A program made the translations under genes and the position numbers. From NCBI RefSeq assembly GCF_026001925.1, contig NZ_AP021869.1, positions 744,001 to 808,000 of the forward strand: a stretch of DNA of 64,000 bases. The letters are read 5' to 3'. Source of the DNA: Vibrio gangliei. GTDB lineage: Bacteria; Pseudomonadota; Gammaproteobacteria; Enterobacterales; Vibrionaceae. A model generated the notes under the pieces. The model did not search any database. It saw nothing but the letters and a program-made list of their open reading frames with translations, and was not told the origin of the DNA. Positions 28,189-38,019 of this stretch are shown piece after piece; the stretch's first letter is position 1; every line of letters begins with the position of its first letter.

Positions 28189-28194
28189 TTCCTA

Positions 28195-28662
28195 ATGGGG
28201 GCTCGCGTGAAACCAGCCGCACGTCGTAATGCACGTCAATTCGCACTACAAGCGATTTACTCTTGGCAAGTCACTAAAGAAAATGTGGCAACAATTGAAC
28301 ATCAATTTCTCACAGGAGAAAAGTATGATGAAGAAGAACATCATGCCGGTGAACCTAGCTTAAAAGCACCAGAAACTGATGTTGCTTATTTCCAAGACTT
28401 ATTGTCTGGTGTAGTGAATATGAACATGGAATTAGACAGCAAATTGCGTCCATATCTATCACGTCCAATGCAAGATTTGGATATGATGGAATTGGCTTTG
28501 CTTCGTCTTGCTATGTACGAAATGACGCAACGTGACGATGTCCCATATAAAGTGGTGATCAACGAAGCGATCGAATTGGCGAAAGTGTTTGCTGCTGAAG
28601 ACAGCCACAAGTTCATCAATGGTGTGCTTGATAAAGCTGCGCCACACGTACGTAAGAAATAA
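28195..28662 (+). CDS. nusB: transcription antitermination factor NusB
   Basis: Forms the NusB-NusE complex that reads boxA in rRNA operons. The 155 residues begin (M)[24 protein letters not shown] and end with [16 protein letters not shown], all typical of NusB. An internal GTG at 28207 would give the E. coli-like start KPAARR and has GGGGG upstream; the ATG at 28195 is kept with reservation. Confidence 0.96.
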   Translation: MGARVKPAARRNARQFALQAIYSWQVTKENVATIEHQFLTGEKYDEEEHHAGEPSLKAPETDVAYFQDLLSGVVNMNMELDSKLRPYLSRPMQDLDMMELALLRLAMYEMTQRDDVPYKVVINEAIELAKVFAAEDSHKFINGVLDKAAPHVRKK

Positions 28663-28720
28663 TTTCTAAACATTGTGATTCCGATCTTTGTTGGCAATAT
28701 TGCTGCAATGGATCGAGTAG

Positions 28721-28748
28721 AAAGGTCAGCCAAGCGCTGACCTTTTTT
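28721..28748 (+). terminator. rho-independent terminator after nusB
   Basis: AAAGGTCAGC and GCTGACCTTT with a 5-nt loop and T-run. It separates ribH-nusB from thiL. Confidence 0.88.
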
Positions 28749-28783
28749 GTATACTTTGACCTTTCCATTTGTCGAGTGTGTTC

Positions 28784-29788
28784 ATGTCGGGTGAATTTAA
28801 CTTAATCGAAAAATACTTTGCTCATAAGCAAACTAATCGGGCGGATGTTGATCTTTCGTTAGGCGATGATTGCGCGATAGTCTCACCGCCACCGGGCTAT
28901 CAAATTGCTATTAGTACTGACACCGTCGTATTAGGAACACACTTCCTTGCTGGTGCTGAGCCAGCTGCCGTGGCATATAAGGCCTTGATGTCAAATATTA
29001 GTGATTTAGCTGCGATGGGGGCAACCCCAGCATGGTTGTCGATGGCTTTAACGCTTCCTGAAATCGATGAAAGCTGGTTGACGCCATTTTGTGATGCTAT
29101 GTTTCAACTGGCCGATGAGCATGATTTGCAATTGATAGGTGGCGATACAACTAAAGGCCCATTAAGTATTGCCTTTACTATTCAAGGGTTAGTTCCACAT
29201 GGGCAAGCACTGACCCGCAGTGGGGCTAAAGTTGGCGACTGGGTTTATGTCACTGGGCAACTCGGTGATAGCCAAGCGGGATTAGACGTTATTTTAAATC
29301 CTGATAATCGCACAAAACCTTTTGCCGATATTTTGGTTCAGCGTCACTTTTACGTACAATCACGCATTAAAGTAGCAGAGCAATTACGAGGCGTCGCTAG
29401 CAGCTGTATTGATATTTCCGATGGCTTGGTGTCGGATCTCGGACATATTTTAAAGCGCTCACAAGTTAGTGCTCAGCTTGATGTCTCTCAACTTCCAATA
29501 TCACCTGAAACCATCGCGTTTTATGGTGATGATATTCAAGCTCAGCGAGCGGCTTTAAAGAGTGGCGAAGAGTATGAATTATGTTTTACTGTGGCTGCTA
29601 ATAATGCCGAAAAATTGGCCGCTATTACTCAGAAAACCGGTTGTCAGCTCACTTGTATAGGCCAAATTGTCGCGCCGGAAATTTCAAATAATGTGGCGTG
29701 TCTTGAGTTAGTTCGGGCAGGCCAACCACTTTTATCGGATGATCCTATTTTGCAGGCGCAAGGTTTTGATCATTTTAATCAATCATAA
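28784..29788 (+). CDS. thiL: thiamine-monophosphate kinase
   Basis: Phosphorylates thiamine monophosphate to the active cofactor thiamine diphosphate. The 334 residues start MSGEFNLIEKYF, as in E. coli ThiL, and contain GDDCAIV, the ISTDTVVLGTHFL segment and GGDTTKGPLSI, the metal and ATP-binding parts. Earlier in-frame starts (TTG at 28769) are less likely because the family begins here. Confidence 0.95.
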   Translation: MSGEFNLIEKYFAHKQTNRADVDLSLGDDCAIVSPPPGYQIAISTDTVVLGTHFLAGAEPAAVAYKALMSNISDLAAMGATPAWLSMALTLPEIDESWLTPFCDAMFQLADEHDLQLIGGDTTKGPLSIAFTIQGLVPHGQALTRSGAKVGDWVYVTGQLGDSQAGLDVILNPDNRTKPFADILVQRHFYVQSRIKVAEQLRGVASSCIDISDGLVSDLGHILKRSQVSAQLDVSQLPISPETIAFYGDDIQAQRAALKSGEEYELCFTVAANNAEKLAAITQKTGCQLTCIGQIVAPEISNNVACLELVRAGQPLLSDDPILQAQGFDHFNQS

Positions 29789-29809
29789 TTAGAAAAATAT
29801 AGGCGCAGC

Positions 29810-30328
29810 ATGTCACAACAAAAACCATCCATTAACCCGCTGTCACGTATCAAGTTGTCCAATCCCTGGCATCTATTGGCAGTCGGCTTTGGTAGCGGTT
29901 TATCTAAATTTGTTCCCGGCACCATGGGCACTTTAGCTTCTATCCCTTTTTATCTATTGTTGGTTCAATTGCCGTCGTTAGTGTATTGCACGCTTGTTAT
30001 TGTGGCGGCTTTGCTGGGTATTGTCATCTGTCAGAAAACCTCTGACGATATGATGGTGCATGATCACGGCGCGATTGTATGGGATGAATTTGTTGGCTTT
30101 TGGATCACCATGAGTGTCGTGCCTTTTATGGGATTACCCATTTATGATTGGCACATTATTGCCATCGGTTTTGTACTGTTTCGTATTTTCGATATGGTGA
30201 AACCTTGGCCGATCAGTGTGCTTGACCGTAAGGTACATGGCGGCTTCGGCATTATGGTGGATGATTTACTCGCAGGTGTGATGGCAGCCGTAGCTTTGTG
30301 GCTCGTGCTGGTTTATTGGTATTTATAA
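29810..30328 (+). CDS. pgpA: phosphatidylglycerophosphatase A
   Basis: Dephosphorylates phosphatidylglycerophosphate in the inner membrane. The 172 residues have several hydrophobic segments and family motifs FGSGLSKFVPGTMGTLASIP near residue 24, IVWDEFVGFW near residue 88 and GGFGIMVDDLLAG near residue 145. It follows thiL, as in E. coli. Confidence 0.95.
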   Translation: MSQQKPSINPLSRIKLSNPWHLLAVGFGSGLSKFVPGTMGTLASIPFYLLLVQLPSLVYCTLVIVAALLGIVICQKTSDDMMVHDHGAIVWDEFVGFWITMSVVPFMGLPIYDWHIIAIGFVLFRIFDMVKPWPISVLDRKVHGGFGIMVDDLLAGVMAAVALWLVLVYWYL

Positions 30329-30344
30329 AGTTTAAGGAAATAAC

Positions 30345-30692
30345 ATGTCTAAAAAAGTGTACTGCGTGGCTCAATTTCAGCCTAAAGAAGGCAAGCTGGA
30401 TGAATTGTTTGCGGTGCTGCAATCGCTTGAGCCAAATACATTACGTGAAGATGGTTGTTTGCAATATGTCGTCACTCGTCATCGTTCAAGCCCATTTGCT
30501 GGTGGTGAAAGCTACCCGATTGCATTTCATGAAATCTGGGCAAGTAACGAAGCATTTGAAGCGCATTGTCAGCGTAAAGAAATTGTCGAATTTTTCCAGC
30601 AGCAATGTGTTGCTGAAACTGGCTTAGTCGAAAAATCGAATGTGGCCGTGTACACAGACGAACCCAATAACTTTGATGCGCCGCAGTTTTAA
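30345..30692 (+). CDS. antibiotic biosynthesis monooxygenase (ABM) domain protein
   Basis: A 115-residue protein of the small ABM/YgiN-like dimeric alpha-beta fold. Supporting features are an N-terminal strand VYCVAQFQPKEGKLDELFAVL, the DGCLQYVVTRH segment and the FHEIWASNEAFEAHCQ segment, a common ABM pattern. Substrate unknown; relatives include quinol monooxygenases. It may be co-transcribed with pgpA. Confidence 0.82.
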   Translation: MSKKVYCVAQFQPKEGKLDELFAVLQSLEPNTLREDGCLQYVVTRHRSSPFAGGESYPIAFHEIWASNEAFEAHCQRKEIVEFFQQQCVAETGLVEKSNVAVYTDEPNNFDAPQF

Positions 30693-30713
30693 TTGAAAAG
30701 TGCTTATAAATAG

Positions 30714-30740
30714 AAAAAGGACGATCGCTCGTCCTTTTTT
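30714..30740. terminator. bidirectional terminator
   Basis: AAAAAGGACGA and TCGTCCTTTTT with a 4-nt loop, followed by T residues and preceded by A residues. It lies between the convergent ABM gene and dxs. Confidence 0.88.
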
Positions 30741-30779
30741 ATGCTTAGTTTGTTTTATGCCTGGCCTGAAAACGTTTTA

Positions 30780-32663
30780 TCACGCTAAGTAGTCTTTGAT
30801 TTGCTTTTCAATACCTACAGCATTTAAACCTAGCTCATCATACAGTTCATCTTGTGTACCTTGATGAATAAACTTATCAGGTAGGCCTAGTTGCAATACT
30901 GGCTTGATTTGTTTGCGCTGCATTAGCAGTTCAATCACACCTGAGCCAGCACCTCCGGCAATGACATTCTCTTCTAGCGTGACTAATACATCGTGTTCAG
31001 TAGCTAGTTTTAATACTAGCTCTTCATCTAATGGCTTCACAAAGCGCATATCAGCGACCGTGGCATCTATACTTTTAGCCGCTTTGAGTGCTTCTGGTAA
31101 GAAGGTGCCAAAAGATAAAATCGCCACTTTCTTCGCTGTACTATTTTCAAGGCTAGCTTCGCGAACGATACGGCCTTTACCGATTGCCAGTTCAGTCATT
31201 TCGCTTTCGATTTCAGCACCGCAGCCAGAACCGCGCGGGTAACGTACCGCACTTGGGCCTTGGTGTTTATGACCCGTGTAGAGCATTTGACGGCATTCAT
31301 TCTCATCACTTGGTGCCATGATCACCATGTTGGGAATGCAGCGCATAAAGCTTAAATCGAACGCACCTTGGTGAGTTTGACCATCTGCGCCAACCAGGCC
31401 TGCGCGGTCAATCGCAAACATCACAGGTAAGTTCATGATGGCGACATCGTGGATCAGTTGATCGTAACCGCGTTGCAAGAAAGTCGAATAAATGGCCACA
31501 ATCGGATTCATTCCACCAATCGCCATGCCGGTTGCCAGTGTCACGGCATGTTGCTCGGCTATCGCGACATCAAAGTATTGCTGTGGGAATTCTTTAGAAA
31601 AACGCACCATACCTGAACCTTCACGCATGGCCGGTGTAATCGCCATGAGTTTTGGATCTTGCGCTGCCATATCACATAGGAAATCGCCAAAGATTTTTGA
31701 GAATGTTGGCTTGCCTCCTGAACTTTTAGGTAGGCAGCTTTCGTTTGGATCAAATTTAGGCACGCCATGATAACCGATCGGATCTTTTTCCGCAGGCTCA
31801 TAGCCTTTGCCTTTTTTCGTCATCACATGCAAAAACTGAGGACCTTTTAAGCCACGCATGTTTTTCAAGGTTTTGACCAGCTCTTTGACATCATGACCAT
31901 CGATAGGGCCAATGTAGTTAAAGCCAAGTTCTTCAAACATGGTGCCTGGAACCACCATGCCCTTTAAATGTTCTTCGGTGCGACGCACTAATTCTTTAAT
32001 TGGCGGCACGTTAGATAACACTTTCTTACCACCTTCACGAATCGAGGTGTAGAAGTTACCCGTCAGTAATTGCGCTAGGTGGTTATTGAGAGCACCGACG
32101 TTTTCAGAAATCGACATCTCATTGTCATTCAAAATCACGAGCATATCAGCGTGCACATCACCGGCGTGGTTCATCGCTTCAAACGCCATGCCCGCGGTAA
32201 TCGCGCCATCACCGATCACGCTGACCACTTTACGCTCTTGGCCTTCTTTTTGTGCGCTGATCGCCATACCTAATGCTGCGCTGATCGAGGTGGATGAGTG
32301 ACCGACAGAAAGGGTGTCGTATTCGCTTTCTTCACGCCAAGGGAAAGGGTGCAAGCCGTCTTTTTGACGAATGGTCGACATACGTTCACGGCGACCGGTT
32401 AAGATTTTGTGCGGGTAGGCTTGGTGGCCTACGTCCCAAACTAACTGATCAAACGGGGTGTTATAGACATAATGTAAAGCAACGGTCAGTTCAACAGTAC
32501 CTAAGCCAGAGGCAAGGTGTCCACTTGACTGACTGACTGAATTGAGCAAATAAGTACGCAGCTCATCGCATAGAGCCGATAAGCTTTCTTTTGGTAAGGT
32601 TCGCAATTCGTCAGGTGTGTTAGCGAGTGCGAGAGTGGGGTACTTTGAAATATCAAGAGTCAT
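30780..32663 (-). CDS. dxs: 1-deoxy-D-xylulose-5-phosphate synthase
   Basis: Thiamine-diphosphate enzyme that starts the MEP isoprenoid pathway from pyruvate and glyceraldehyde 3-phosphate. The 627 residues hold the N-terminal HxSTS region ([12 protein letters not shown]), the thiamine motif [18 protein letters not shown]...NDNEMSIS, and the transketolase motif ([18 protein letters not shown]). Third gene of xseB-ispA-dxs. The pathway gene dxr lies at 60 kb. Confidence 0.98.
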   Translation of the reverse strand: MTLDISKYPTLALANTPDELRTLPKESLSALCDELRTYLLNSVSQSSGHLASGLGTVELTVALHYVYNTPFDQLVWDVGHQAYPHKILTGRRERMSTIRQKDGLHPFPWREESEYDTLSVGHSSTSISAALGMAISAQKEGQERKVVSVIGDGAITAGMAFEAMNHAGDVHADMLVILNDNEMSISENVGALNNHLAQLLTGNFYTSIREGGKKVLSNVPPIKELVRRTEEHLKGMVVPGTMFEELGFNYIGPIDGHDVKELVKTLKNMRGLKGPQFLHVMTKKGKGYEPAEKDPIGYHGVPKFDPNESCLPKSSGGKPTFSKIFGDFLCDMAAQDPKLMAITPAMREGSGMVRFSKEFPQQYFDVAIAEQHAVTLATGMAIGGMNPIVAIYSTFLQRGYDQLIHDVAIMNLPVMFAIDRAGLVGADGQTHQGAFDLSFMRCIPNMVIMAPSDENECRQMLYTGHKHQGPSAVRYPRGSGCGAEIESEMTELAIGKGRIVREASLENSTAKKVAILSFGTFLPEALKAAKSIDATVADMRFVKPLDEELVLKLATEHDVLVTLEENVIAGGAGSGVIELLMQRKQIKPVLQLGLPDKFIHQGTQDELYDELGLNAVGIEKQIKDYLA

Positions 32664-32686
32664 ATTCAGTTCGTTTTTATTATATT

Positions 32687-33571
32687 TTAGTGGCTGCGCT
32701 CAACGGCGTAGCGGGCGAATTCTTCAAGTGATTGTGTATTGTAAGGTATTGCTTGTAATGCTTGAAGTGCGTCTTGTAACAAGTCTTGAGCCTTTTGTTT
32801 GGCACCTTCTAATCCTAGCAGAACCGGATAAGTACTTTTGTTTAAGTTTTGATCCGACCCTTGTGGCTTACCTAAGGTTGCTGTGTCACTGATGATATCA
32901 AGAATGTCATCTTGCACTTGAAACGCGAGACCGACTGCTTCTGCGTAACGGTCTAGCTCAGGCAACACGGCGATGCCTTTATCACCGGCACATAATGCGC
33001 CCATACGAATCGCACACTTTATCAAGGCACCGGTTTTATTGCGGTGGATTTCTTGTAACTCATCTAAAGAGGCTAGACGATTTTCGGCCTCTAAGTCTAA
33101 CGATTGCCCCATGCACATACCAAGTGCGCCAGAAGCGTTAGCTAACTCTTTGATTAATTGAATGCGCTGTGGTTCGCTTTGGGAAGACAATGCACCTTCA
33201 GCCAAAATAGTAAATGCGAGCGTTTGCAGAGCATCACCGGTTAAAATCGCGGTGGCTTCATCAAATTCAATATGGCAAGTCGGTTGACCGCGGCGTAATT
33301 CATCGTCATCCATAGCCGGTAAATCATCATGGATAAGTGAGTAGGCGTGGATACACTCAATCGCTGATGCTGGTGTATCCAAATCTTCAAGACTTAAACC
33401 GAACATTTGGCCGGTAATATACACCAAATAAGGGCGCGCACGCTTGCCACCTAACAATAGACCATAACGCATGGCTTTAGTCAGAGTTTGTTGTTGATGT
33501 GGAATGCTATCGAGCCAAAGGTTCAGTTGTTGATTGTTACGCGCTTGGTAATCGGCCAATGAAATACTCAT
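32687..33571 (-). CDS. ispA: (2E,6E)-farnesyl diphosphate synthase
   Basis: Makes farnesyl diphosphate from isopentenyl and dimethylallyl diphosphate. The first Asp-rich motif is in DDLPAMDDD and the second is DDILD within [22 protein letters not shown] is the substrate-binding stretch. The ATG at 33571 (294 residues, as in E. coli IspA, 299) is preferred over an upstream in-frame start inside xseB; spacing to the xseB stop is then 1 bp. Confidence 0.96.
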   Translation of the reverse strand: MSISLADYQARNNQQLNLWLDSIPHQQQTLTKAMRYGLLLGGKRARPYLVYITGQMFGLSLEDLDTPASAIECIHAYSLIHDDLPAMDDDELRRGQPTCHIEFDEATAILTGDALQTLAFTILAEGALSSQSEPQRIQLIKELANASGALGMCMGQSLDLEAENRLASLDELQEIHRNKTGALIKCAIRMGALCAGDKGIAVLPELDRYAEAVGLAFQVQDDILDIISDTATLGKPQGSDQNLNKSTYPVLLGLEGAKQKAQDLLQDALQALQAIPYNTQSLEEFARYAVERSH

Positions 33572-33572
33572 A

Positions 33573-33818
33573 TTAGAGGTCACTTTCTGGATCAAATGGA
33601 ACAAGTTCGGATTTGTCTTCATCTCTTAATAAGATCTCAACGCGTTGTTCAGCTTCTGTGAGTTTGGTTTGGCTAGAACGAGCAAGTGCGATACCACGCT
33701 CAAACTTTTTCAGCGCATCTTCTAGATCAAGGTCGCCATTTTCAAGTTGATTGACCAGAGCATCGAGTTCAGTTAATGACTCTTCAAAGCTCATGTTTTC
33801 AGGTTTTTTGGTCGCCAT
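33573..33818 (-). CDS. xseB: exodeoxyribonuclease VII small subunit
   Basis: Small subunit of the single-strand nuclease ExoVII. The 81 residues show the family core FEESLTELDALVNQLENGDL, followed by LEDALKKFERGIALAR, and form two helices. It is the first gene of xseB-ispA-dxs, the standard gamma-proteobacterial order. Confidence 0.96.
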   Translation of the reverse strand: MATKKPENMSFEESLTELDALVNQLENGDLDLEDALKKFERGIALARSSQTKLTEAEQRVEILLRDEDKSELVPFDPESDL

Positions 33819-34093
33819 ATTGATCCTGCTTATCTCGGGATACGAAAGAGACTAATTGTATTTGACCTAGCGGTGATGAAACAAGAGTTAATCGGTATTT
33901 TCTGTTAAAAGTTCAGGATTAGACAACGCTTTTATCTCGAATAAAATTTAACCACGGAAGATAAGCAGGCCCTAGTGTCGTAAACCATTTCCGCCATGAT
34001 GAATAGTCGTGTATAATTTTGCGCCTTAGTTTTGGCGTTATCTGAGCTAATGGGTCAGTAGGGTCAATAATCCGTTAAAAAGTGAATCATGAT

Positions 34094-35542
34094 ATGAAGT
34101 TTATTGTAAAACCCCATCCAGAAATTTTTGTGAAAAGTGACTCGGTTCGTAAGCGTTTCACTCGTACGTTGGAGCGTAACTTACGTAATATCATCCAGCG
34201 CGAAACAGAATCTGTTGCGGTGTTAAACCGTCGTGATCACATTGAAGTCGCCGCTAATAGCGATGAATATTATGACAAGGTGTTAGAGATCTTAACTCAT
34301 ACGCCAGGTATTCATCATTCGTTAGAAGTGCTGCAATCAGACTTTACCGATTTGCATAACATTTACGAACAAGCGTTAGAGCAAAGCCGTGACTTAATTG
34401 AAGGCAAAACATTCGTGGTACGTGTGAAGCGCCGCGGAAAGCATGATTTTACTTCAATTGATGTCGAGCGTTACGTTGGTGGCGGCTTAAACCAAGCGGT
34501 TGAGTCTGCACGCGTAAAATTGTCTAACCCTGAAGTCACGGTTAACCTTGAAATCGCAAGCGACAAATTGAACCAAGTGATTGCGCGTCATAAAGGTCTG
34601 GGCGGCTTCCCTCTAGGAACGCAAGAAGATGTTTTGAGCCTGATTTCCGGCGGATTTGATTCCGGTGTTTCAAGTTACCTGCATATCAAACGTGGTTCAA
34701 AAACCCATTACTGCTTCTTTAACCTTGGTGGCCCAGCGCATGAAATTGGCGTAAAACAAGTGGCTCATTACTTATGGAAGAAGTTTGGCTCGTCTGCCAA
34801 AGTGAAATTTATCGCTGTCGATTTTGAGCCAGTGGTGGCTGAAATCTTAGAAAATATCGATGATGGCCAAATGGGTGTTGTGCTTAAACGAATGTTCATG
34901 CGCGCGGGTGGTATGATTGCGGAAAAATTTGGCATCGAAGCCTTAGTGACCGGTGAGGCGCTAGGCCAGGTTTCAAGCCAGACTCTGACCAACTTACGCT
35001 TGATTGATAACGTGACCGATACTTTGATTTTGCGCCCTCTAATCAACTGGGATAAAGAAGATATCATCAATTTATCTCGTGATATTGGTACCGAAGATTT
35101 CGCCAAAGTGATGCCTGAATACTGTGGTGTGATTTCGAAAAAACCAACAGTGAAAGCGGTGAAAGCCAAACTTGAAAAAGAAGAAGCGAATTTTAATTTC
35201 GATATTCTTGAGCAAGTGGTAGCCAATGCTCGCGTGATGGACATTCGTGCGATTGAAGAAGAAAGCCAAGAACAAGCGCCAGAAGTCGAACTTGTCGAAG
35301 AAATTGCGGATCAAGCTGTGGTATTGGATATTCGCAGCCCGGATGAAGAAGACATGAATCCACTCGAGATTGACGGGGTGGAAATTAAGCATCTTCCTTT
35401 CTACAAATTAGCGACTCAATTTGGCGATTTAGACCAATCTAAGCAATACCTACTGTACTGTGAGCGAGGCGTAATGAGTCGTTTACAAGCGCTGTATTTA
35501 AAAGATTTAGGCTATCAAAACGTGAAAGTTTATCGTCCATAA
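34094..35542 (+). CDS. thiI: tRNA 4-thiouridine synthase / thiamine sulfur carrier ThiI
   Basis: Makes 4-thiouridine at tRNA position 8 and transfers sulfur for thiamine thiazole synthesis. From ATG 34094 it has 482 residues, the same as E. coli ThiI. It has an N-terminal ferredoxin-like/THUMP region, the PP-loop SGGFDS at 185-190, Cys344 and a C-terminal rhodanese domain with catalytic Cys456 (LYCERGVMS). A GTG at 34082 in frame is less likely. Divergent from xseB-ispA-dxs. Confidence 0.97.
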   Translation: MKFIVKPHPEIFVKSDSVRKRFTRTLERNLRNIIQRETESVAVLNRRDHIEVAANSDEYYDKVLEILTHTPGIHHSLEVLQSDFTDLHNIYEQALEQSRDLIEGKTFVVRVKRRGKHDFTSIDVERYVGGGLNQAVESARVKLSNPEVTVNLEIASDKLNQVIARHKGLGGFPLGTQEDVLSLISGGFDSGVSSYLHIKRGSKTHYCFFNLGGPAHEIGVKQVAHYLWKKFGSSAKVKFIAVDFEPVVAEILENIDDGQMGVVLKRMFMRAGGMIAEKFGIEALVTGEALGQVSSQTLTNLRLIDNVTDTLILRPLINWDKEDIINLSRDIGTEDFAKVMPEYCGVISKKPTVKAVKAKLEKEEANFNFDILEQVVANARVMDIRAIEEESQEQAPEVELVEEIADQAVVLDIRSPDEEDMNPLEIDGVEIKHLPFYKLATQFGDLDQSKQYLLYCERGVMSRLQALYLKDLGYQNVKVYRP

Positions 35543-35561
35543 AACGATTGTGAATAGCAGC

Positions 35562-35590
35562 AAAAACGTCGGCTTAGGTCGGCGTTTTTT
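35562..35590 (+). terminator. rho-independent terminator after thiI
   Basis: AACGTCGGC and GTCGGCGTT pair (with G-T wobbles) around TTAG, followed by seven T residues. Confidence 0.82.
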
Positions 35591-35625
35591 TATTTTTATA
35601 CTTTAGTGAGATAAATAGCAGGCAT

Positions 35626-35665
35626 AAAAAAAGCACAGTTAACATCGCAATGATCTTAACTGTGC
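35626..35665 (-). terminator. terminator of gcvB
   Basis: A perfect 10-bp stem (35633-35642 and 35656-35665) with a T-run on the minus strand formed by the A-tract at 35626-35632. Confidence 0.85.
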
Positions 35666-35823
35666 ATAAATTTGAATAATCATCAAATAATCAGGACATA
35701 ATGGAAATGAGGGAGTATTACCATTAAGTCATAAAACTCAAAAGAGTTAATGCAAACACAACATTAGCATTAGTCAATCACAGAAATACAGGTTTGAGAT
35801 AAATTCTGTAACTCATTAATGTG
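35626..35823 (-). ncRNA. gcvB: GcvB small regulatory RNA
   Basis: Divergent from gcvA, exactly where gcvB lies in enterobacteria. The minus strand carries a promoter (-35 TTGTCG, 17-bp spacer, -10 TATATT), a GU-rich segment TGTTGTGTTTGCATTAAC (complement near 35747-35764) that matches the R1 seed region of GcvB, an ATGGTAATACTCCCTC region, and a final terminator (GCACAGTTAA / TTAACTGTGC plus T-run). Predicted length is about 198 nt, near the known 200 nt. GcvB represses amino-acid and peptide transporter mRNAs with Hfq. Sequence conservation outside R1 is low. Confidence 0.85.
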
Positions 35824-35829
35824 GGATGA

Positions 35830-35858
35830 AATATAGAGTTTTCATGGCACAACGACAA
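35830..35858 (-). promoter_or_regulatory. gcvB promoter
   Basis: On the minus strand, TTGTCG (complement of 35853-35858) and TATATT (complement of 35830-35835) are 17 bp apart. It overlaps the gcvA upstream region, so GcvA bound here could control both. Confidence 0.65.
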
Positions 35859-35961
35859 GGGACAATTTATAATGCTTCGCATGAGAAAAATTAATGATTA
35901 TACGCTGTGTTTGCTATCAGTAGCAATTTTGCACATTTTTGGTTAATTAAAGGTTTTAATT

Positions 35962-36897
35962 ATGGCTAGACGCTTACCTCCCCTGAATTCATTGCGAGTC
36001 TTTGAAGCGGCGGCTCGATATTTGAGTTTTACCCGCGCCGCTGAAGAGCTTTTTGTCACTCAGGCTGCAGTGAGTCATCAGGTAAAAGCATTAGAAGAGT
36101 TTTTAGGTATTAAGTTGTTTCGTCGCCGTAATCGTTCTTTATTGCTGACCGAAGAAGGGCAAAGTTACTTTCTGGATATCAAGGATATTTTTACCGCCAT
36201 TTCCGATGCCACCGATAAGGTTCTAGAGCGCAGTGAGAAAGGGGCGTTGACCATCAGCTTAACGCCAAGTTTTGCCATTCAATGGCTTGTTCCTCGATTG
36301 GCAGATTTTAACCAACAAGAGCCCGATATTGATGTGCGTATTAAAGCGGTCGATATGGATGAAGGCTTGCTTTCTGATGATGTTGATGTGGCGATTTACT
36401 ATGGCAGAGGTAATTGGCCCGGTGTGCGTGCGGATAAGTTATACGTCGAATGTTTAATTCCAGTGTGTTCACCTCAGTTGCTATTAGGTACCAAACCGCT
36501 GAATTGTTTGGCAGACATTAAAAATCACACTTTACTGCATGACAGTTCACGTAAATATTGGAAGCAATTTACCAAAGAGCACAATATTGACGGTGTTAAT
36601 GTTAACCAAGGCCCTATTTTTAGCCACTCAAGTATGGTGATCCAAGCTGCGATGCACGGACAAGGGATTGCCTTAGTTAATAATGTATTGGCACAGCCTG
36701 ATCTTGATTCTGGTCGCTTGGTGCAGCCATTTGATGAAGTGTTGATCAGCCAAAATGCCTTTTATGTGGTGTGTGATGCCAAGCAGGCAGATGTCGGTCG
36801 AGTCGCGACTTTCCGAGATTGGATGCTGAGCAAAGCGGCAAGTGAACAAGATCAATTGCTCGATCAAGATCAGACTGAAATATCTGTATCGGAATAA
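35962..36897 (+). CDS. gcvA: glycine cleavage LysR-type regulator GcvA
   Basis: Activates gcvB and the glycine cleavage operon when glycine is abundant. The 311 residues have the N-terminal winged helix-turn-helix (LSFTRAAEELFVTQAAVSHQ, residues about 21-40) followed by KALEEFLGIKLFRRRNRSLLLT and a LysR substrate domain. Identity with E. coli GcvA is high throughout. The C-terminal tail past AASEQDQ is more acidic. Confidence 0.97.
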   Translation: MARRLPPLNSLRVFEAAARYLSFTRAAEELFVTQAAVSHQVKALEEFLGIKLFRRRNRSLLLTEEGQSYFLDIKDIFTAISDATDKVLERSEKGALTISLTPSFAIQWLVPRLADFNQQEPDIDVRIKAVDMDEGLLSDDVDVAIYYGRGNWPGVRADKLYVECLIPVCSPQLLLGTKPLNCLADIKNHTLLHDSSRKYWKQFTKEHNIDGVNVNQGPIFSHSSMVIQAAMHGQGIALVNNVLAQPDLDSGRLVQPFDEVLISQNAFYVVCDAKQADVGRVATFRDWMLSKAASEQDQLLDQDQTEISVSE

Positions 36898-36935
36898 AGC
36901 AATAAATTAAGACATAAAAGAAGTAAGGAAAGCTT

Positions 36936-37568
36936 GTGGATATGACTTCTCTATTAGTCGATAGCCCCGAAGATGCTAAGGTTACCGTGTTATTGGCACA
37001 TGGTGCCGGTGCCGGAATGGAGCATGAGTTTATGGCTCATATTGCAATTGGTTTGGCGAGTAAAAACATTAAAGTAGTTCGGTTTAATTTCCCTTATATG
37101 GTGAAGCGAGCACAAGATGGTAAGCGCCGGCCACCAGACAGAGCCCCAAAACTATTAGATGATTTTGAGCAAAAGATCGACAAGTTTGCTAGCCAGACAG
37201 AGTATTTATTTTTGGCTGGAAAATCCATGGGTGGACGGATGGCCAGTCATTTAACTGAGAATGACAAAGTATCCGGTGTTATGTGTTTAGGGTTTCCTTT
37301 TCACCCACCAGGGAAACCTGAAAATTATAAAGGCGAGCATTTGGCGCACTTGGTCAAACCGACTCTCATCTTGCAAGGTGAGCGTGATACCTTTGGGACG
37401 AAACAGGAATGCCAAAGTTTTGAATTTGCCGATTGTGTGCAACTGGAGTTTATTCCAGATGGTGACCATAGCTTTAAACCTCGGGTGAAATCTGGCCATA
37501 CAGAACAAGGTAACCGAGAGCTTGCGATTAAACGCATGTATCAATTTATTCAAACTCAAATTAAATAG
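36936..37568 (+). CDS. alpha/beta hydrolase of the KANL3/Tex30-like family
   Basis: A 210-residue cytoplasmic alpha/beta-fold hydrolase: LLAHGAGAGMEHEFM near the start (oxyanion region), nucleophile elbow GKSMGGRMASH (Ser near 95), an acid in GERDTFGT and the catalytic histidine in DGDHSFKPR. Substrate unknown. GTG 36936 follows AAGGAA at 5 nt; ATG 36942 is an alternative start. It lies between gcvA and the DUF423 gene. Confidence 0.82.
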   Translation: MDMTSLLVDSPEDAKVTVLLAHGAGAGMEHEFMAHIAIGLASKNIKVVRFNFPYMVKRAQDGKRRPPDRAPKLLDDFEQKIDKFASQTEYLFLAGKSMGGRMASHLTENDKVSGVMCLGFPFHPPGKPENYKGEHLAHLVKPTLILQGERDTFGTKQECQSFEFADCVQLEFIPDGDHSFKPRVKSGHTEQGNRELAIKRMYQFIQTQIK

Positions 37569-37575
37569 GTGGTTT

Positions 37576-38019
37576 ATGTCAGTTTCACAATGCCGAGGCC
37601 AAAAATTGCTCGCCGTGGCGGGACTATCCGGTTTTATTACTGTCGCGCTTGGAGCATTTGCAGCTCATGGGCTATCACACCGCTTACCTGAATATTTATT
37701 GTCGGTATTTAAAACCGGTGTTCAGTATCAGGCATGGCATACGCTTGCATTGCTTGTGTGTGGAGTACTGCTCATGATCACGGCTCCTCGTTCAAACCAT
37801 AAAGTGGAAGAATACAGCTTGAAAGCGCGTAAAGGTCTGGTCTTTGCGGGGATATGCTTTATCATCGGCATCCTTTGTTTTAGCGGCAGCCTCTATGCGC
37901 TCGCTTTAACGAGCATCAAATGGTTTGGTCCCATCACGCCACTAGGTGGTGTATTCTTTATGCTGGGCTGGCTCTCTTTTGCCATTTCCGTTTTACGATT
38001 AAATAAGGTGACACAGTGA
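37576..38019 (+). CDS. DUF423 family membrane protein (YgdD-like)
   Basis: A 147-residue inner-membrane protein with four hydrophobic spans, beginning near [23 protein letters not shown], which is the DUF423 signature. Function unknown. It lies between gcvA and rlmM, as ygdD does in E. coli. ATG 37576 is 8 bp after the hydrolase stop; earlier in-frame starts overlap that gene and are rejected. Confidence 0.88.
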   Translation: MSVSQCRGQKLLAVAGLSGFITVALGAFAAHGLSHRLPEYLLSVFKTGVQYQAWHTLALLVCGVLLMITAPRSNHKVEEYSLKARKGLVFAGICFIIGILCFSGSLYALALTSIKWFGPITPLGGVFFMLGWLSFAISVLRLNKVTQ

